From: Anthonomus grandis grandis
Taxonomy: Eukaryota; Arthropoda; Insecta; Coleoptera; Curculionidae
Assembly: GCF_022605725.1 (NCBI RefSeq)
Contig: NC_065551.1
Location: 2,604,001 to 2,668,000 of the forward strand
Length of the DNA: 64,000 bases
Reading direction: 5' to 3'
Position numbers and translations under genes: made by a program. Of the stretch, positions 36,793 through 49,723 are shown in pieces. The notes beneath the pieces were generated by a model, which was given only the letters and a program-made list of their open reading frames with translations, was not told the DNA's origin and searched no databases. Numbering within the stretch: position 1 is the stretch's first letter; the number at the start of each line of letters is the position of its first letter.

Positions 36793-38480
36793 ATGCCATA
36801 TCTCGGATATCGTAAGAGCTACGACCTTGCAGATAGTCTCGTTGGATTCAGAATGACGAAACTAAGACAACACCGTTGGAATTTTCCCGATAGCTCCCAT
36901 AGAAGCCGAGATATCGACCTTCAAAGTTTGGGTTTTTTCATTTTTCGGGTATACCCCCCCGTATCGAATTTTTTCACCAAAAATTGATTTTTTTCGAAAT
37001 CAAACTAAGTATACCAGCGTCTTATTTGGGTCACCTTGATTACGAAAACACCGGGTTTTAACGGGATCCGAGCAGAACTAAGGGAATGAGAGCACTTTGA
37101 AAATCCTGAAAAAGTCGTTTTCGACGTCCGTTTTTGAGGCCAAAAATGGGCATCAAAAATGCCATATCTCGGCTATCGTAAGAGCTACGACCTTGCGGAT
37201 GGTGTCGTTGGATTAAGAATGACGAAACTAAGACAAAACCGTTGGAATTTTCCCGATAGCTCCCACAGAAGCCGAGATATCGACCTTCAAAGTTTGGGTT
37301 TTTTCATTTTTCGGGTATACCCCCCCGTATCGAATTTTTTCACCAAAAATTGATTTTTTTCGAAATCAAACTAAGTATACCAGCGTCTTATTTGGGTCAC
37401 CTAGATTACGAAAACACCCGGTTATAACAGGATCCGAGCAGAACTAAGGGAATGAGAGCACTTTGAAAATCCTGAAAAAGTCGTTTTCGACGTCCGTTTT
37501 TGAGGCCAAAAATGGGCATCAAAAATGCCATATCTCGGATATCGTAAGAGCTACGACCTTGCGGATGGTCTCGTTGGAAGCCGAGATATTGACCTTCAAA
37601 GTTTGGGTTTTTTCATTTTTCGGGTATACCCCCCCGTATCGAATTTTTTCACTAAAAATTGATTTTCTTCGAAATGAAACTAAGTATACCAGCGTCTTAT
37701 TTGGGTCACCTAGATTACGAAAACACCGGGTTATAACAGGATCCGAGCAGAACTATGGGAATGAGAGCACTTTGAAAATCCTGAAAAAGTCGTTTTCGAC
37801 GTCAGTTTTTGAGGCCAAAAATGGGCATCAAAAATGCCATATCTCGGCTTTCGTAAAAGCTACGGCGTTGCGGATGGTTTCGTTGGATTCAGAATGACGA
37901 AACTAAGACAAAACCGTTGGAATTTTCCCGATAGCTCCCATAGAAGCCGAGATATCGGTCTTCAAAGTTTGGGTTTTTTCATTTTTCGGGTATACCCCCC
38001 CGTATCGAATTTTTTCACCAAAAATTGATTTTTTTCGAAATCAAACTAAGTATACCAGCGTATTATTTGGGTCACCTAGATTACGAAAACACCGGGTTAT
38101 AACAGGATCCGAGCAGAACTAAGGGAATGAGAGCACTTTGAAAATCCTGAAAAAGTCGTTGTCGACGTCCGTTTTTGAGGAAAAAATGGGCATCAAAAAT
38201 GCCATATCTCGGCTATCGTAAGAGCTACGACCTTGCGGATGGTCTCGTTGGATTCAGAATGACGAAACTAAGACAAAACCGTTGGAATTTTCCCGATGGC
38301 ACCCATAGAAGCCGAGATATCGACCTTCAAAGTTTGGGTTTTTTCATTTTTCGGGTATACCCCCCGTATCGAATTTTTTCACCAAAAATTGATTTTTTTC
38401 GAAATCAAACTAAGTATACCAGCGTATTATTTGGGTCACCTAGATTACGAAAACACCGGGTTATAACAGGATCCGAGCAG
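36793..38480 (+). repeat. Segment repeated at 43629-45300 (offset 6,836 bp)
   Basis: Monomers at 36793 (CTCGGATATCG, CTTGCAGATAG, GTTTTAACGGG), 37159, 37525 and 37834 match those at 43629, 43995, 44361 and 44670. The step of 6,836 bp (19 monomers) differs by 366 bp from the neighbouring 6,470-bp step, because one extra monomer sits at 43263. This is direct evidence of a one-monomer gain or loss between duplicated segments. Confidence 0.85.
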
Positions 38481-38563
38481 AACTAAGGGAATGAGAGCAC
38501 TTTGAAAATCCTGAAAAAGTCGTTTTCGACGTCCGTTTTTGAGGCCAAAAATGGGCATCAAAA
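37159..38563 (+). repeat. Four-monomer HOR, copy 1 (1,405 bp)
   Basis: Monomers start at 37159, 37525 (309 bp, 57-bp deletion), 37834 (CTTTCGTAAAAGC, TCGGTCTTC) and 38198 (GATGGCACCC). Near 38180 the junction reads GAGGAAAAAATGGG instead of GAGGCCAAAAATGGG, so the unit is slightly shorter than 1,407 bp. The HOR recurs as two tandem copies at 43995-46805, which places copy 3 of the large block between occurrences of the same unit. Private change: GATGGTGTCG near 37201. Confidence 0.88.
37572..37582. other. 57-bp deletion junction (309-bp monomer)
   Basis: CTCGTTGGA joins AGCCGAGATATTG, removing 57 bp between the CENP-B-like motif and the dyad right arm. The dyad spacer shrinks accordingly. 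The same junction occurs near 44413 and 45819. Because 57 is a multiple of three, it merges reading frames into a 144-codon frame at 37463-37897, 44299-44733 and 45705-46139. I treat that frame as incidental. Confidence 0.9.
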
Positions 38564-41500
38564 ATGCCATATCTCGGCTATCGTAAGAGCTACGACCTTG
38601 CGGATGGTCTCGTTGGATTAAGAATGACGAAACTAAGACAAAACCGTCGGATGTTTCCCGATAGCTCCCATAGAAGCCGAGATATTGACCTTCAAAGTTT
38701 GGGTTTTTTCATTTTTCGGGTATACCCCCCCGTATCGAATTTTTTCACCAAAAATTGATTTTTTTCGAAATCAAACTAAGTATACCAGCGTCTTATTTGG
38801 GTCACCTAGATTACGAAAACACCGGGTTATAACAGGATCCGATCAGAACTAAGGGAATGAGAGCACTTTGAAAATCCTGAAAAAGTCGTTTTCGACGTCC
38901 GTTTTTGAGGCCAAAAATAGGCATTAAAAATGCCATATCTCGGCTATCGTAAGAGCTACGACCTTGCGGATGGTCTCGTTGGATTCAGAATGACGAAACT
39001 AAGACAAAACCGTTGGAATTTTCCCGATGGCCCCCATAGAAGCCGAGATATCGACCTTCAAAATTTGGATTTTTTCATTTTTCGGGTATACGTATCGAAT
39101 TTTTTCACCAAAAATTGATTTTTTTCGAAATCAAACTAAGTATACCAGCGTATTATTTGGGTCACCTAGATTACGAAAACACCGGGTTATAACAGGATCC
39201 GAGCAGAACTAAGGGAATGAGAGCACTTTGAAAATCCTGAAAAAGTCGTTTTCGACGTCCGTTTTTGAGGCCAAAAATGGGCATCAAAAATGCCATATCT
39301 CAGCTATCGTAAGAGCTACGACCTTGCGGATGGTCTCGTTGGATTCAGAATGACGAAACTAAGACAAAACCGTCGGAATTTTCCCGATAGCTCCCATAGA
39401 AGCCGAGATATCAACCTTCAAAGTTTGGGTTTTTTCATTTTTCGGGTATACCCCCCTGTATCGAATTTTTTCACCAAAAATTGATTTTTTTCGAAATCAA
39501 ACTAAGTATACCAGCGTCTTATTTGAGTCACCTAGATTACGAAAACACCGGGTTATAACAGGATCCGAGCAGAACTAAGGGAATGAAAGCACTTTGAAAA
39601 TCCTGAAAAAGTCGTTTTCGACGTCCGTTTTTGAGGCCAAAAATGGGCATCAAAAATGCCATATCTCGGCTATCGTAAGAGCTACGACCTTGCGGATGGT
39701 CTCGTTGGATTAAGAATGACGAAACTAAGACAAAACCGTCGGATGTTTTCCGATAGCTCCCATAGAAGCCGAGATATCGACCTTCAAAGTTTGGGTTTTT
39801 TCATTTTTCGGGTATACCCCCCCGTATCGAATTTTTTCACCAATAATTGATTTTTTTTGAAATCAAACTAAGTATACCAGCGTATTATTTGGGTCACCTA
39901 GATTACGAAAACACCGGGTTATAACAGGATCCGAGCAGAACTAAGGGAATGAGAGCACTTTGAAAATCCTGAAAAAGTCGTTTTCGACGTCCGTTTTTGA
40001 GGCCAAAAATGGGCATCAAAAATGCCATATCTGGGCTATCGTAAGAGCTACGACCTTGCGGATAGTCTCGTTGGATTCAGAATGACGAAACTAAGACAAA
40101 ACCGTCGGAATTTTCCCGATAGCTCGAGATATCGACCTTCAAAGTTTGGGTTTTTTCATTTTTCGGGTATACCCCCCCGTATGGAATTTTTTCACCAATA
40201 ATTGATTTTTTTTGAAATCAAACTAAGTATAGCAGCGTCTTATTTGGGTCACCTAAATTACGAAAACACCGGGTTATAACAGGATCCGAGCAGAACTAAG
40301 GGAATGAGAGCACTTTGAATATCCTGAAAAAGTCGTTTTCGACGTCCGTTTTTGAGGCCAAAAATGGGCATCAAAAATGCCATATCGCGGCTATCGTAAG
40401 AGCTACGACCTTGCGGATGGTCTCGTTGGATTAAGAATGACGAAACTAAGACAAAACCGTCGGATGTTTCCCGATAGCTCCCATAGAAGCCGAGATATTG
40501 ACCTTCAAAGTTTGGGTTTTTTCATTTTTCGGGTATACCCCCTCGTATCGAATTTTTTCACCAAAAATTGATTTTTTTCGAAATCAAACTAAGTATACCA
40601 GCATCTTATTTGGGTCACCTAGATTACGAAAACACCGGGTTATAACAGGATCCGAGCAGAACTAAGGGAATGAGAGCACTTTGAAAATCCTGAAAAAGTC
40701 GTTTTCGACGTCCGTTTTTGAGGCCAAAAATGGGCATCAAAAATGCCATATCTCGGCTATCGTAAGAGCTACGACCTTGCGGATGGTCTCGTTGGATTAA
40801 GAATGACGAAACTAAGACAAAACCGTCGGATGTTTCCCGATAGCTCTCATAGAAGCCGAGATATTGACCTTCAAAGTTTGCGCTTTTTCATTTTTCGGGT
40901 ATACCCCCCCGTATCGAATTTTTTCACCAATAATTGATTTTTTTCGAAATCAAACTAAGTATACCAGCGTCTTATTTGGGTCACCTAGATTACGAAAACA
41001 CCGGGTTATAACAGGATCCGAGCAGAACTAAGGGAATGAGAGCACTTTGAAAATCCTGAAAAAGTCGTTTTCGACGTCCGTTTTTGAGGCCAAAAATAGG
41101 CATTAAAAATGCCATATCTCGGCTATCGTAAGAGCTACGACCTTGCGGATGGTCTCGTTGGGTTCAGAATGACGAAACTAAAACAAAACCGTTGGAATTT
41201 TCCCGATGGCCCCCATAGAAGCCGAGATATCGACCTTCAAAATTTGGGTTTTTTCATTTTTCGGGTATACCCCCCCGTATCGAATTTTTTCACCAAAAAT
41301 TGATTTTTTTCGAAATCAAACTAAGTATACCAGCGTATTATTTGGGTCACCTAGATTACGAAAACACCGGGTTATAACAGGATCCGAGCAGAACTAAGAG
41401 AATGAGAGCACTTTGAAAATCCTGAAAAAGTCGTTTTCGACGTCCGTTTTTGAGGCCAAAAATGGGCATCAAAAATGCCATATCTCGGCTCTTGTAAAAG

Positions 41501-43120
41501 CTACGGCGTTGCGGATGGTTTCGTTGGATTCAGAATGACGAAACTAAGACAAAACCGTTGGAATTTTCCCGATAGCTCCCATAGAAGCCGAGATATCGGT
41601 CTTCAAAGTTTGGGTTTTTTCATTTTTCGGGTATACCCCCCCGTATCGAATTTTTTCACCAAAAATTGATTTTTTTCGAAATCAAACTAAGTATAGCAGC
41701 GTCTTATTTGGGTCACCTAGATTACGAAAACACCGGGTTATAACAGGATCCGAGCAGAACTAAGGGAATGAGAGCACTTTGAATATCCTGAAAAAGTCGT
41801 TTTCGACGTCCGTTTTTGAGGCCAAAAATGGGCATCAAAAATGCCATATCTCGGCTATCGTAAGAGCTACGACCTTGCGGATGGTCTCGTTGGATTAAGA
41901 ATGACGAAACTAAGACAAAACCGTCGGATGTTTCCCGATAGCTTCATTTTTCGGGTATACCCCCCCGTATCGAATTTTTTCACCAATAATTGATTTTTTT
42001 CGAAATCAAACTAAGTATACCAGCGTATTATTTGGGTCACCTAGATTACGAAAACACCGGGTTATAACAGGATCCGAGCAGAACTAAGGGAATGAGAGCA
42101 CTTTGAAAATCCTGAAAAAGTCGTTTTCGACGTCCGTTTTTGAGGCCAAAAATGGGCATCAAAAATGCCATATCTCGGATATCGTAAGAGCTACGACCTT
42201 GCGGATAGTCTCGTTGGATTCAGAATGACGAAACTAAGACAAAACCGTCGGAATTTTCCCGATAGCTCCCATAGAAGCCGAGATATCGACCTTCAAAGTT
42301 TGGGTTTTTTCATTTTTCGGGTATACCCCCCCGTATCGAATTTTTTCACTAAAAATTGATTTTCTTCGAAATGAAACTAAGTATACCAGCGTCTTATTTG
42401 GGTCACCTAGATTACGAAAACACCGGGTTATAACAGGATCCGAGCAGAACTATGGGAATGAGAGCACCTTGAAAATCCTGAAAAAGTCGTTTTCGACGTC
42501 AGTTTTTGAGGCCAAAAATGGGCATCAAAAATGCCATATCTCGGCTATCGTAAAAGCTACGGCGTTGCGGATGGTTTCGTTGGATTCAGAATGACGAAAC
42601 TAAGACAACACCGTTGGAATTTTCCCGATAGCTCCCATAGAAGCCGAGATATCGACCTTCAAAGTTTGGGTTTTTTCATTTTTCGGGTATACCCCCCCGT
42701 ATCGAATTTTTTCACCAAAAATTGATTTTTTTCGAAATCAAACTAAGTATACCAGCGTCTTATTTGGGTCACCTTGATTACGAAAACACCGGGTTATAAC
42801 AGGATCCGAGCAGAACTAAGGGAATGAGAGCACTTTGAAAATCCTGAAAAAGTAGTTTTCGACGTCCGTTTTTGAGGCCAAAAATGGGCATCAAAAAAGC
42901 CATATCTCGGATATCGTAAGAGCTACGACCTTGCGGATGGTCTCGTTGGATTCAGAATGACGAAACTAAGACAAAACCGTTGGAATTTTCCCGATAGCTC
43001 CCATAGAAGCCGAGATATTGACCTTCAAAGTTTGGGTTTTTTCATTTTTCGGGTATACCCCCCCGTATCGAATTTTTTCACTAAAAATTGATTTTCTTCG
43101 AAATGAAACTAAGTATACCA
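38564..43120 (+). repeat. Large central block, copy 3
   Basis: This block matches 32094 to about 36650 (offset 6,470 bp) and 24927 to about 29010 (offset 13,637 bp). It retains the 6-bp deletion (about 39090), the 11-bp-deletion monomer at 40022 and the 42-bp deletion (about 41943). Private changes include TTTGGATTTTTTC (39066), CTCAGCTATCG (39300), CGTATGGAATT (40182), CACCTAAATTA (40254) and GTTGGGTTCAG (41160). The left edge is in the 3' part of the monomer at 38198. The right edge is in the monomer at 42897, where GTCTTA and CTATGGGAATG replace GTATTA and CTAAGGGAATG. Confidence 0.9.
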
Positions 43121-43994
43121 GCGTCTTATTTGGGTCACCTAGATTACGAAAACACCGGGTTATAACAGGATCCGAGCAGAACTATGGGAATGAGAGCACC
43201 TTGAAAATCCTGAAAAAGTCGTTTTCGACGTCAGTTTTTGAGGCCAAAAATGGGCATCAAAAATGCCATATCTCGGCTATCGTAAAAGCTACGGCGTTGC
43301 GGATGGTTTCGTTGGATTCAGAATGACGAAACTAAGACAACACCGTTGGAATTTTCCCGATAGCTCCCATAGAAGCCGAGATATCGGTCTTCAAAGTTTG
43401 GGTTTTTTCATTTTTCGGGTATATCCCCCCGTATCGAATTTTTTCACCAAAAATTGATTTTTTTCGAAATCAAACTAAGTATACCAGCGTATTATTTGGG
43501 TCACCTAGATTACGAAAACACCGGGTTATAACAGGATCCGAGCAGAACTAAGGGAATGAGAGCACTTTGAAAATCCTGAAAAAGTCGTTTTCGACGTCCG
43601 TTTTTGAGGCCAAAAATGGGCATCAAAAATGCCATATCTCGGATATCGTAAGAGCTACGACCTTGCAGATAGTCTCGTTGGATTCAGAATGACGAAACTA
43701 AGACAACACCGTTGGAATTTTCCCGATAGCTCCCATAGAAGCCGAGATATCGACCTTCAAAGTTTGGGTTTTTTCATTTTTCGGGTATACCCCCCCGTAT
43801 CGAATTTTTTCACCAAAAATTGATTTTTTTCGAAATCAAACTAAGTATACCAGCGTCTTATTTGGGTCACCTTGATTACGAAAACACCGGGTTTTAACGG
43901 GATCCGAGCAGAACTAAGGGAATGAGAGCACTTTGAAAATCCTGAAAAAGTCGTTTTCGACGTCCGTTTTTGAGGCCAAAAATGGGCATCAAAA

Positions 43995-46805
43995 ATGCCA
44001 TATCTCGGCTATCGTAAGAGCTACGACCTTGCGGATGGTCTCGTTGGATTAAGAATGACGAAACTAAGACAAAACCGTTGGAATTTTCCCGATAGCTCCC
44101 ACAGAAGCCGAGATATCGACCTTCAAAGTTTGGGTTTTTTCATTTTTCGGGTATACCCCCCCGTATCGAATTTTTTCACCAAAAATTGATTTTTTTCGAA
44201 ATCAAACTAAGTATACCAGCGTCTTATTTGGGTCACCTAGATTACGAAAACACCCGGTTATAACAGGATCCGAGCAGAACTAAGGGAATGAGAGCACTTT
44301 GAAAATCCTGAAAAAGTCGTTTTCGACGTCCGTTTTTGAGGCCAAAAATGGGCATCAAAAATGCCATATCTCGGATATCGTAAGAGCTACGACCTTGCGG
44401 ATGGTCTCGTTGGAAGCCGAGATATTGACCTTCAAAGTTTGGGTTTTTTCATTTTTCGGGTATACCCCCCCGTATCGAATTTTTTCACTAAAAATTGATT
44501 TTCTTCGAAATGAAACTAAGTATACCAGCGTCTTATTTGGGTCACCTAGATTACGAAAACACCGGGTTATAACAGGATCCGAGCAGAACTATGGGAATGA
44601 GAGCACTTTGAAAATCCTGAAAAAGTCGTTTTCGACGTCAGTTTTTGAGGCCAAAAATGGGCATCAAAAATGCCATATCTCGGCTTTCGTAAAAGCTACG
44701 GCGTTGCGGATGGTTTCGTTGGATTCAGAATGACGAAACTAAGACAACACCGTTGGAATTTTCCCGATAGCTCCCATAGAAGCCGAGATATCGGTCTTCA
44801 AAGTTTGGGTTTTTTCATTTTTCGGGTATATCCCCCCGTATCGAATTTTTTCACCAAAAATTGATTTTTTTCGAAATCAAACTAAGTATACCAGCGTATT
44901 ATTTGGGTCACCTAGATTACGAAAACACCGGGTTATAACAGGATCCGAGCAGAACTAAGGGAATGAGAGCACTTTGAAAATCCTGAAAAAGTCGTTTTCG
45001 ACGTCCGTTTTTGAGGCAAAAATGGGCATCAAAAATGCCATATCTCGGATATCGTAAGAGCTACGACCTTGCAGATAGTCTCGTTGGATTCAGAATGACG
45101 AAACTAAGACAACACCGTTGGAATTATCCCGATGGCACCCATAGAAGCCGAGATATCGACCTTCAAAGTTTGGGTTTTTTCATTTTTCGGGTATACCCCC
45201 CCGTATCGAATTTTTTCACCAAAAATTGATTTTTTTCGAAATCAAACTAAGTATACCAGCGTCTTATTTGGGTCACCTTGATTACGAAAACACCGGGTTT
45301 TAACGGGATCCGAGCAGAACTAAGGGAATGAGAGCACTTTGAAAATCCTGAAAAAGTCGTTTTCGACGTCCGTTTTTGAGGCCAAAAATGGGCATCAAAA
45401 ATGCCATATCTCGGCTATCGTAAGAGCTACGACCTTGCGGATGGTCTCGTTGGATTAAGAATGACGAAACTAAGACAAAACCGTTGGAATTTTCCCGATA
45501 GCTCCCACAGAAGCCGAGATATCGACCTTCAAAGTTTGGGTTTTTTCATTTTTCGGGTATACCCCCCCGTATCGAATTTTTTCACCAAAAATTGATTTTT
45601 TTCGAAATCAAACTAAGTATACCAGCGTCTTATTTGGGTCACCTAGATTACGAAAACACCCGGTTATAACAGGATCCGAGCAGAACTAAGGGAATGAGAG
45701 CACTTTGAAAATCCTGAAAAAGTCGTTTTCGACGTCCGTTTTTGAGGCCAAAAATGGGCATCAAAAATGCCATATCTCGGATATCGTAAGAGCTACGACC
45801 TTGCGGATGGTCTCGTTGGAAGCCGAGATATTGACCTTCAAAGTTTGGGTTTTTTCATTTTTCGGGTATACCCCCCCGTATCGAATTTTTTCACTAAAAA
45901 TTGATTTTCTTCGAAATGAAACTAAGTATACCAGCGTCTTATTTGGGTCACCTAGATTACGAAAACACCGGGTTATAACAGGATCCGAGCAGAACTATGG
46001 GAATGAGAGCACTTTGAAAATCCTGAAAAAGTCGTTTTCGACGTCAGTTTTTGAGGCCAAAAATGGGCATCAAAAATGCCATATCTCGGCTTTCGTAAAA
46101 GCTACGGCGTTGCGGATGGTTTCGTTGGATTCAGAATGACGAAACTAAGACAAAACCGTTGGAATTTTCCCGATAGCTCCCATAGAAGCCGAGATATCGG
46201 TCTTCAAAGTTTGGGTTTTTTCATTTTTCGGGTATACCCCCCCGTATCGAATTTTTTCACCAAAAATTGATTTTTTTCGAAATCAAACTAAGTATACCAG
46301 CGTATTATTTGGGTCACCTAGATTACGAAAACACCTTTTATAACAGGATCCGAGCAGAACTAAGGGAATGAGAGCACTTTGAAAATCCTGAAAAAGTCGT
46401 TTTCGACGTCCGTTTTTGAGGCAAAAATGGGCATCAAAAATGCCATATCTCGGCTATCGTAAGAGCTACGACCTTGCGGATGGTCTCGTTGGATTCAGAA
46501 TGACGAAACTAAGACAAAACCGTTGGAATTATCCCGATGGCACCCATAGAAGCCGAGATATCGACCTTCAAAGTTTGGGTTTTTTCATTTTTCGGGTATA
46601 CCCCCCCGTATCGAATTTTTTCACCAAAAATTGATTTTTTTCGAAATCAAACTAAGTATACCAGCGTCTTATTTGGGTCACCTAGATTACGAAAACACCG
46701 GGTTATAACAGGATCCGAGCAGAACTAAGGGAATGAGAGCACTTTGAAAATCCTGAAAAAGTCGTTTTCGACGTCCGTTTTTGAGGCCAAAAATGGGCAT
46801 CAAAA
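43995..46805 (+). repeat. Four-monomer HOR, copies 2 and 3 in tandem (1,406 and 1,405 bp)
   Basis: Copy 2 has monomers at 43995, 44361, 44670 and 45035; copy 3 has 45401, 45767, 46076 and 46440. Shared states include CCCACAGAAGCC, ACACCCGGTTATAAC, the 57-bp deletion and GAGGCAAAAATGGG. The fourth monomer of copy 2 has a 5' half of the 43629 type (CTTGCAGATAG, CAACACCG) followed by GGAATTATCCCGATGGCACCC as in copy 3, so it is a recombinant. Near 46336 copy 3 reads ACACCTTTTATAAC. Confidence 0.9.
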
Positions 46806-49723
46806 ATGCTATATCTCGGCTATCGTAAGAGCTACGACCTTGCGGATAGTCTCGTTGGATTCAGAATGACGAAACTAAGACAAAACCGTCGGAATTTTCC
46901 CGATAGCTCGAGATATCGACCTTCAAAGTTTGGTTTTTTTCATTTTTCGGGTATACCCCCCCGTATCGAATTTTTTCACCAATAATTGATTTTTTTCGAA
47001 ATCAAACTAAGTATACCAGCGTCTTATTTGGGTCACCTAGATTACGAAAACACCGGGTTATAACAGGATCCGAGCAGAACTAAGGAAATGAGAGCACTTT
47101 GAAAATCCTGAAAAAGGCGTTTTCGACGTCCGTTTTTGAGGCCAAAAATGGGCATCAAAAATGCCATATCTCGGCTATCGTAAGAGCTACGACCCTGCGG
47201 ATGGTCTCGTTGGATTAAGAATGACGAAACTAAGACAAAACCGTTGGAATTTTTCCGATAGCTCCCATAGAAGCCGAGATATCGACCTTCAAAGTTTGGT
47301 TTTTTTCATTTTTCGGGTATACCCCCCCGTATCGAATTTTTTCACCAATAATTGATTTTTTTCGAAATCAAACTAAGTATACCAGCGTCTTATTTGGGTC
47401 ACCTGGATTACGAAAACACCGGGTTATAACAGGATCCGAGCAGAACTAAGGGAATGAGAGCACTTTGAAAATCCTGAAAAGGGCGTTTTCGACGTCCGTT
47501 TTTGAGGCCAAGAATGGGCATCAAAAATGCCATATCTCGGCTATCGTAAGAGCTACGACCTTGCGGATAGTCTCGTTGGATTCAGAATGATGAAACTAAG
47601 ACAAAACCGTTGGAATTTTTCCGATAGCTCCCATAGAAGCCGAGATATCGACCTTCAAAGTTTGGGTTTTTTCATTTTTCGGGTATACCCCCCCGTATCG
47701 AATTTTTTCACCAAAAATTGATTTTTTTCGAAATTAAACTAAGTATACCAGCGCCTTATTTGGGTCACCTAGATTACGAAAACACCGGGTTATAACAGGA
47801 TCCGAGCAGAACTAAGGGAATGAGAGCACTTTGAAAATCCTGAAAAAGGCGTTTTCGACGTCCGTTTTTGAGGCCAAAAATGGGCATCAAAAATGCCATA
47901 TCTCGGCTATCGTAAGAGCTACGACCTTGCGGATGGTCTCGTTGGATTCAGAATGACGAAACTAAGACAAAACCGTTGGAATTTTCCCGATGGCTCCCAT
48001 AGAAGCCGAGATATCGACCTTCAAAGTTTGGGTTTTTTCATTTTTCGGGTATACCCCCCCGTATCGAATTTTTTCACCAAAAATTGATTTTTTTCGAAAT
48101 CAAACTAAGTATACCAGCGTATTATTTGGGTCACCTAGATTACGAAAACACCGGGTTATAACAGGATCCGAGCAGAACTAAGGGAATGAGAGCACTTTGA
48201 AATTCCTGAAAAAGGCGTTTTCGACGTCCGTTTTTGAGGCCAAAAATGGGCATCAAAAATGCCATATCTCGGCTATCGTAAGAGCTACGACCTTGCGGAT
48301 GGTCTCGTTGGATTCAGAATGACGAAACTAAGACAAAACCGTTGGAATTTTCCCGATGGCTCCCATAGAAGCCGAGATATCGACCTTCAAAGTTTGGGTT
48401 TTTTCATTTTTCGGGTATACCCCCCAGTATCGAATTTTTTCACCAAAAATTGATTTTCTTCGAAATGAAACTAAGTATACCAGCGTCTTATTTGGGTCAC
48501 CTAGATTACGAAAACACCGGGTTATAACAGGATCCGAGCAGAACTATGGGAATGAGAGCACTTTAAAAATCCTGAAAAAGGCGTTTTCGACGTCCGTTTT
48601 TGAGGCCAAAAATGGGCATCAAAAATGCCATATCTCGGCTATCGTAAGAGCTACGACCTTGCGGATAGTCTGGTTCGATTCAGAATGACGAAACTAAGAC
48701 AAAACCGTCGGAATTTTCCCGATAGCTCCCATAGAAGCCGAGATATCGACCTTCAAAGTTTGGGTTTTTTCATTTTTCGGGTATACCCCCCCCGTATCGA
48801 ATTTTTTCACCAAAAATTGATTTTTTTTTAAATCAAACTAAGTATACCAGCGTCTTATTTGGGTCACCTTGATTACGAAAACACCGGGTTATAACGGGAT
48901 CCGAGCAGAACTAAGGGAATGAGAGCACTTTGAAAATCCTGAAAAAGTCGTTTTCGACATCCGTTTTTGAGGCCAAAAATGGGCATCAAAAATGCCATAT
49001 CTCGGCTATCGTAAGAGCTACGACCTTGCGGATGGTCTCGTTGGATTAAGAATGACGAAACTAAGACAAAACCGTTGGAATTTTTCCGATAGCTCCCATA
49101 GAAGCCGAGATATTGAACTTCAAAGTTTGGGTTTTTTCTTTTTTCGGGTATACCCCCTCGTATCGAATTTTTTCACCAAAAATTGATTTTTTTCGAAATC
49201 AAACTAAGTATACCAGCGCCTTATTTGGGTTACCTTGATTACGAAAACACCGGGTTATAACGGGATCCGAGCAGAACTAAGGGAATGAGAGCACTTTGAA
49301 AATTCTGAAAAAGTCGTTTTCGACGTCCGTTTTTGAGGCCAAAAATGGGCATCAAAAATGCCATATCTCGGCTACCGTAAGAGCTACGACCCTGCGGATG
49401 GTCTCGTTGGATTAAGAATGACGAAACTAAGACAAAACCGTTGGAATTTTCCCGATGGCACCCATAGAAGCCGAGATATCGACCTTCAAAGTTTGGGTTT
49501 TTTCATTTTTCGGGTATACCCCCCCGTATCCAATTTTTTCACCAAAAATTGATTTTCTTCGAAATGAAACTAAGTATACCAGCGCCTTATTTGGGTTACC
49601 TTGATTACGATAACACCGGGTTATAACGGGATCCGAGCAGAACTAAGGGAATGAGAGCACTTTGAAAATCCTGAAAAAGTCGTTTTCGACGTCCGTTTTT
49701 GAGGCCAAAAATGGGCATCAAAA
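46806..49723 (+). repeat. Right transition zone back to outer monomer types
   Basis: Monomers start at 46806 (355 bp), 47161, 47527, 47893, 48259, 48625 (367 bp), 48992 and 49358. 47161-47770 matches 57992-58600 (offset 10,831 bp), including the rare CTGAAAAGGGCG and GCCAAGAATGGG near 47475-47515 and 58308-58345. 47893-48650 matches the start of the window. 48992 and 49358 match 3309 and 3675 (offset 45,683 bp). The zone joins the central subfamilies to the flanking ones. Confidence 0.8.
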
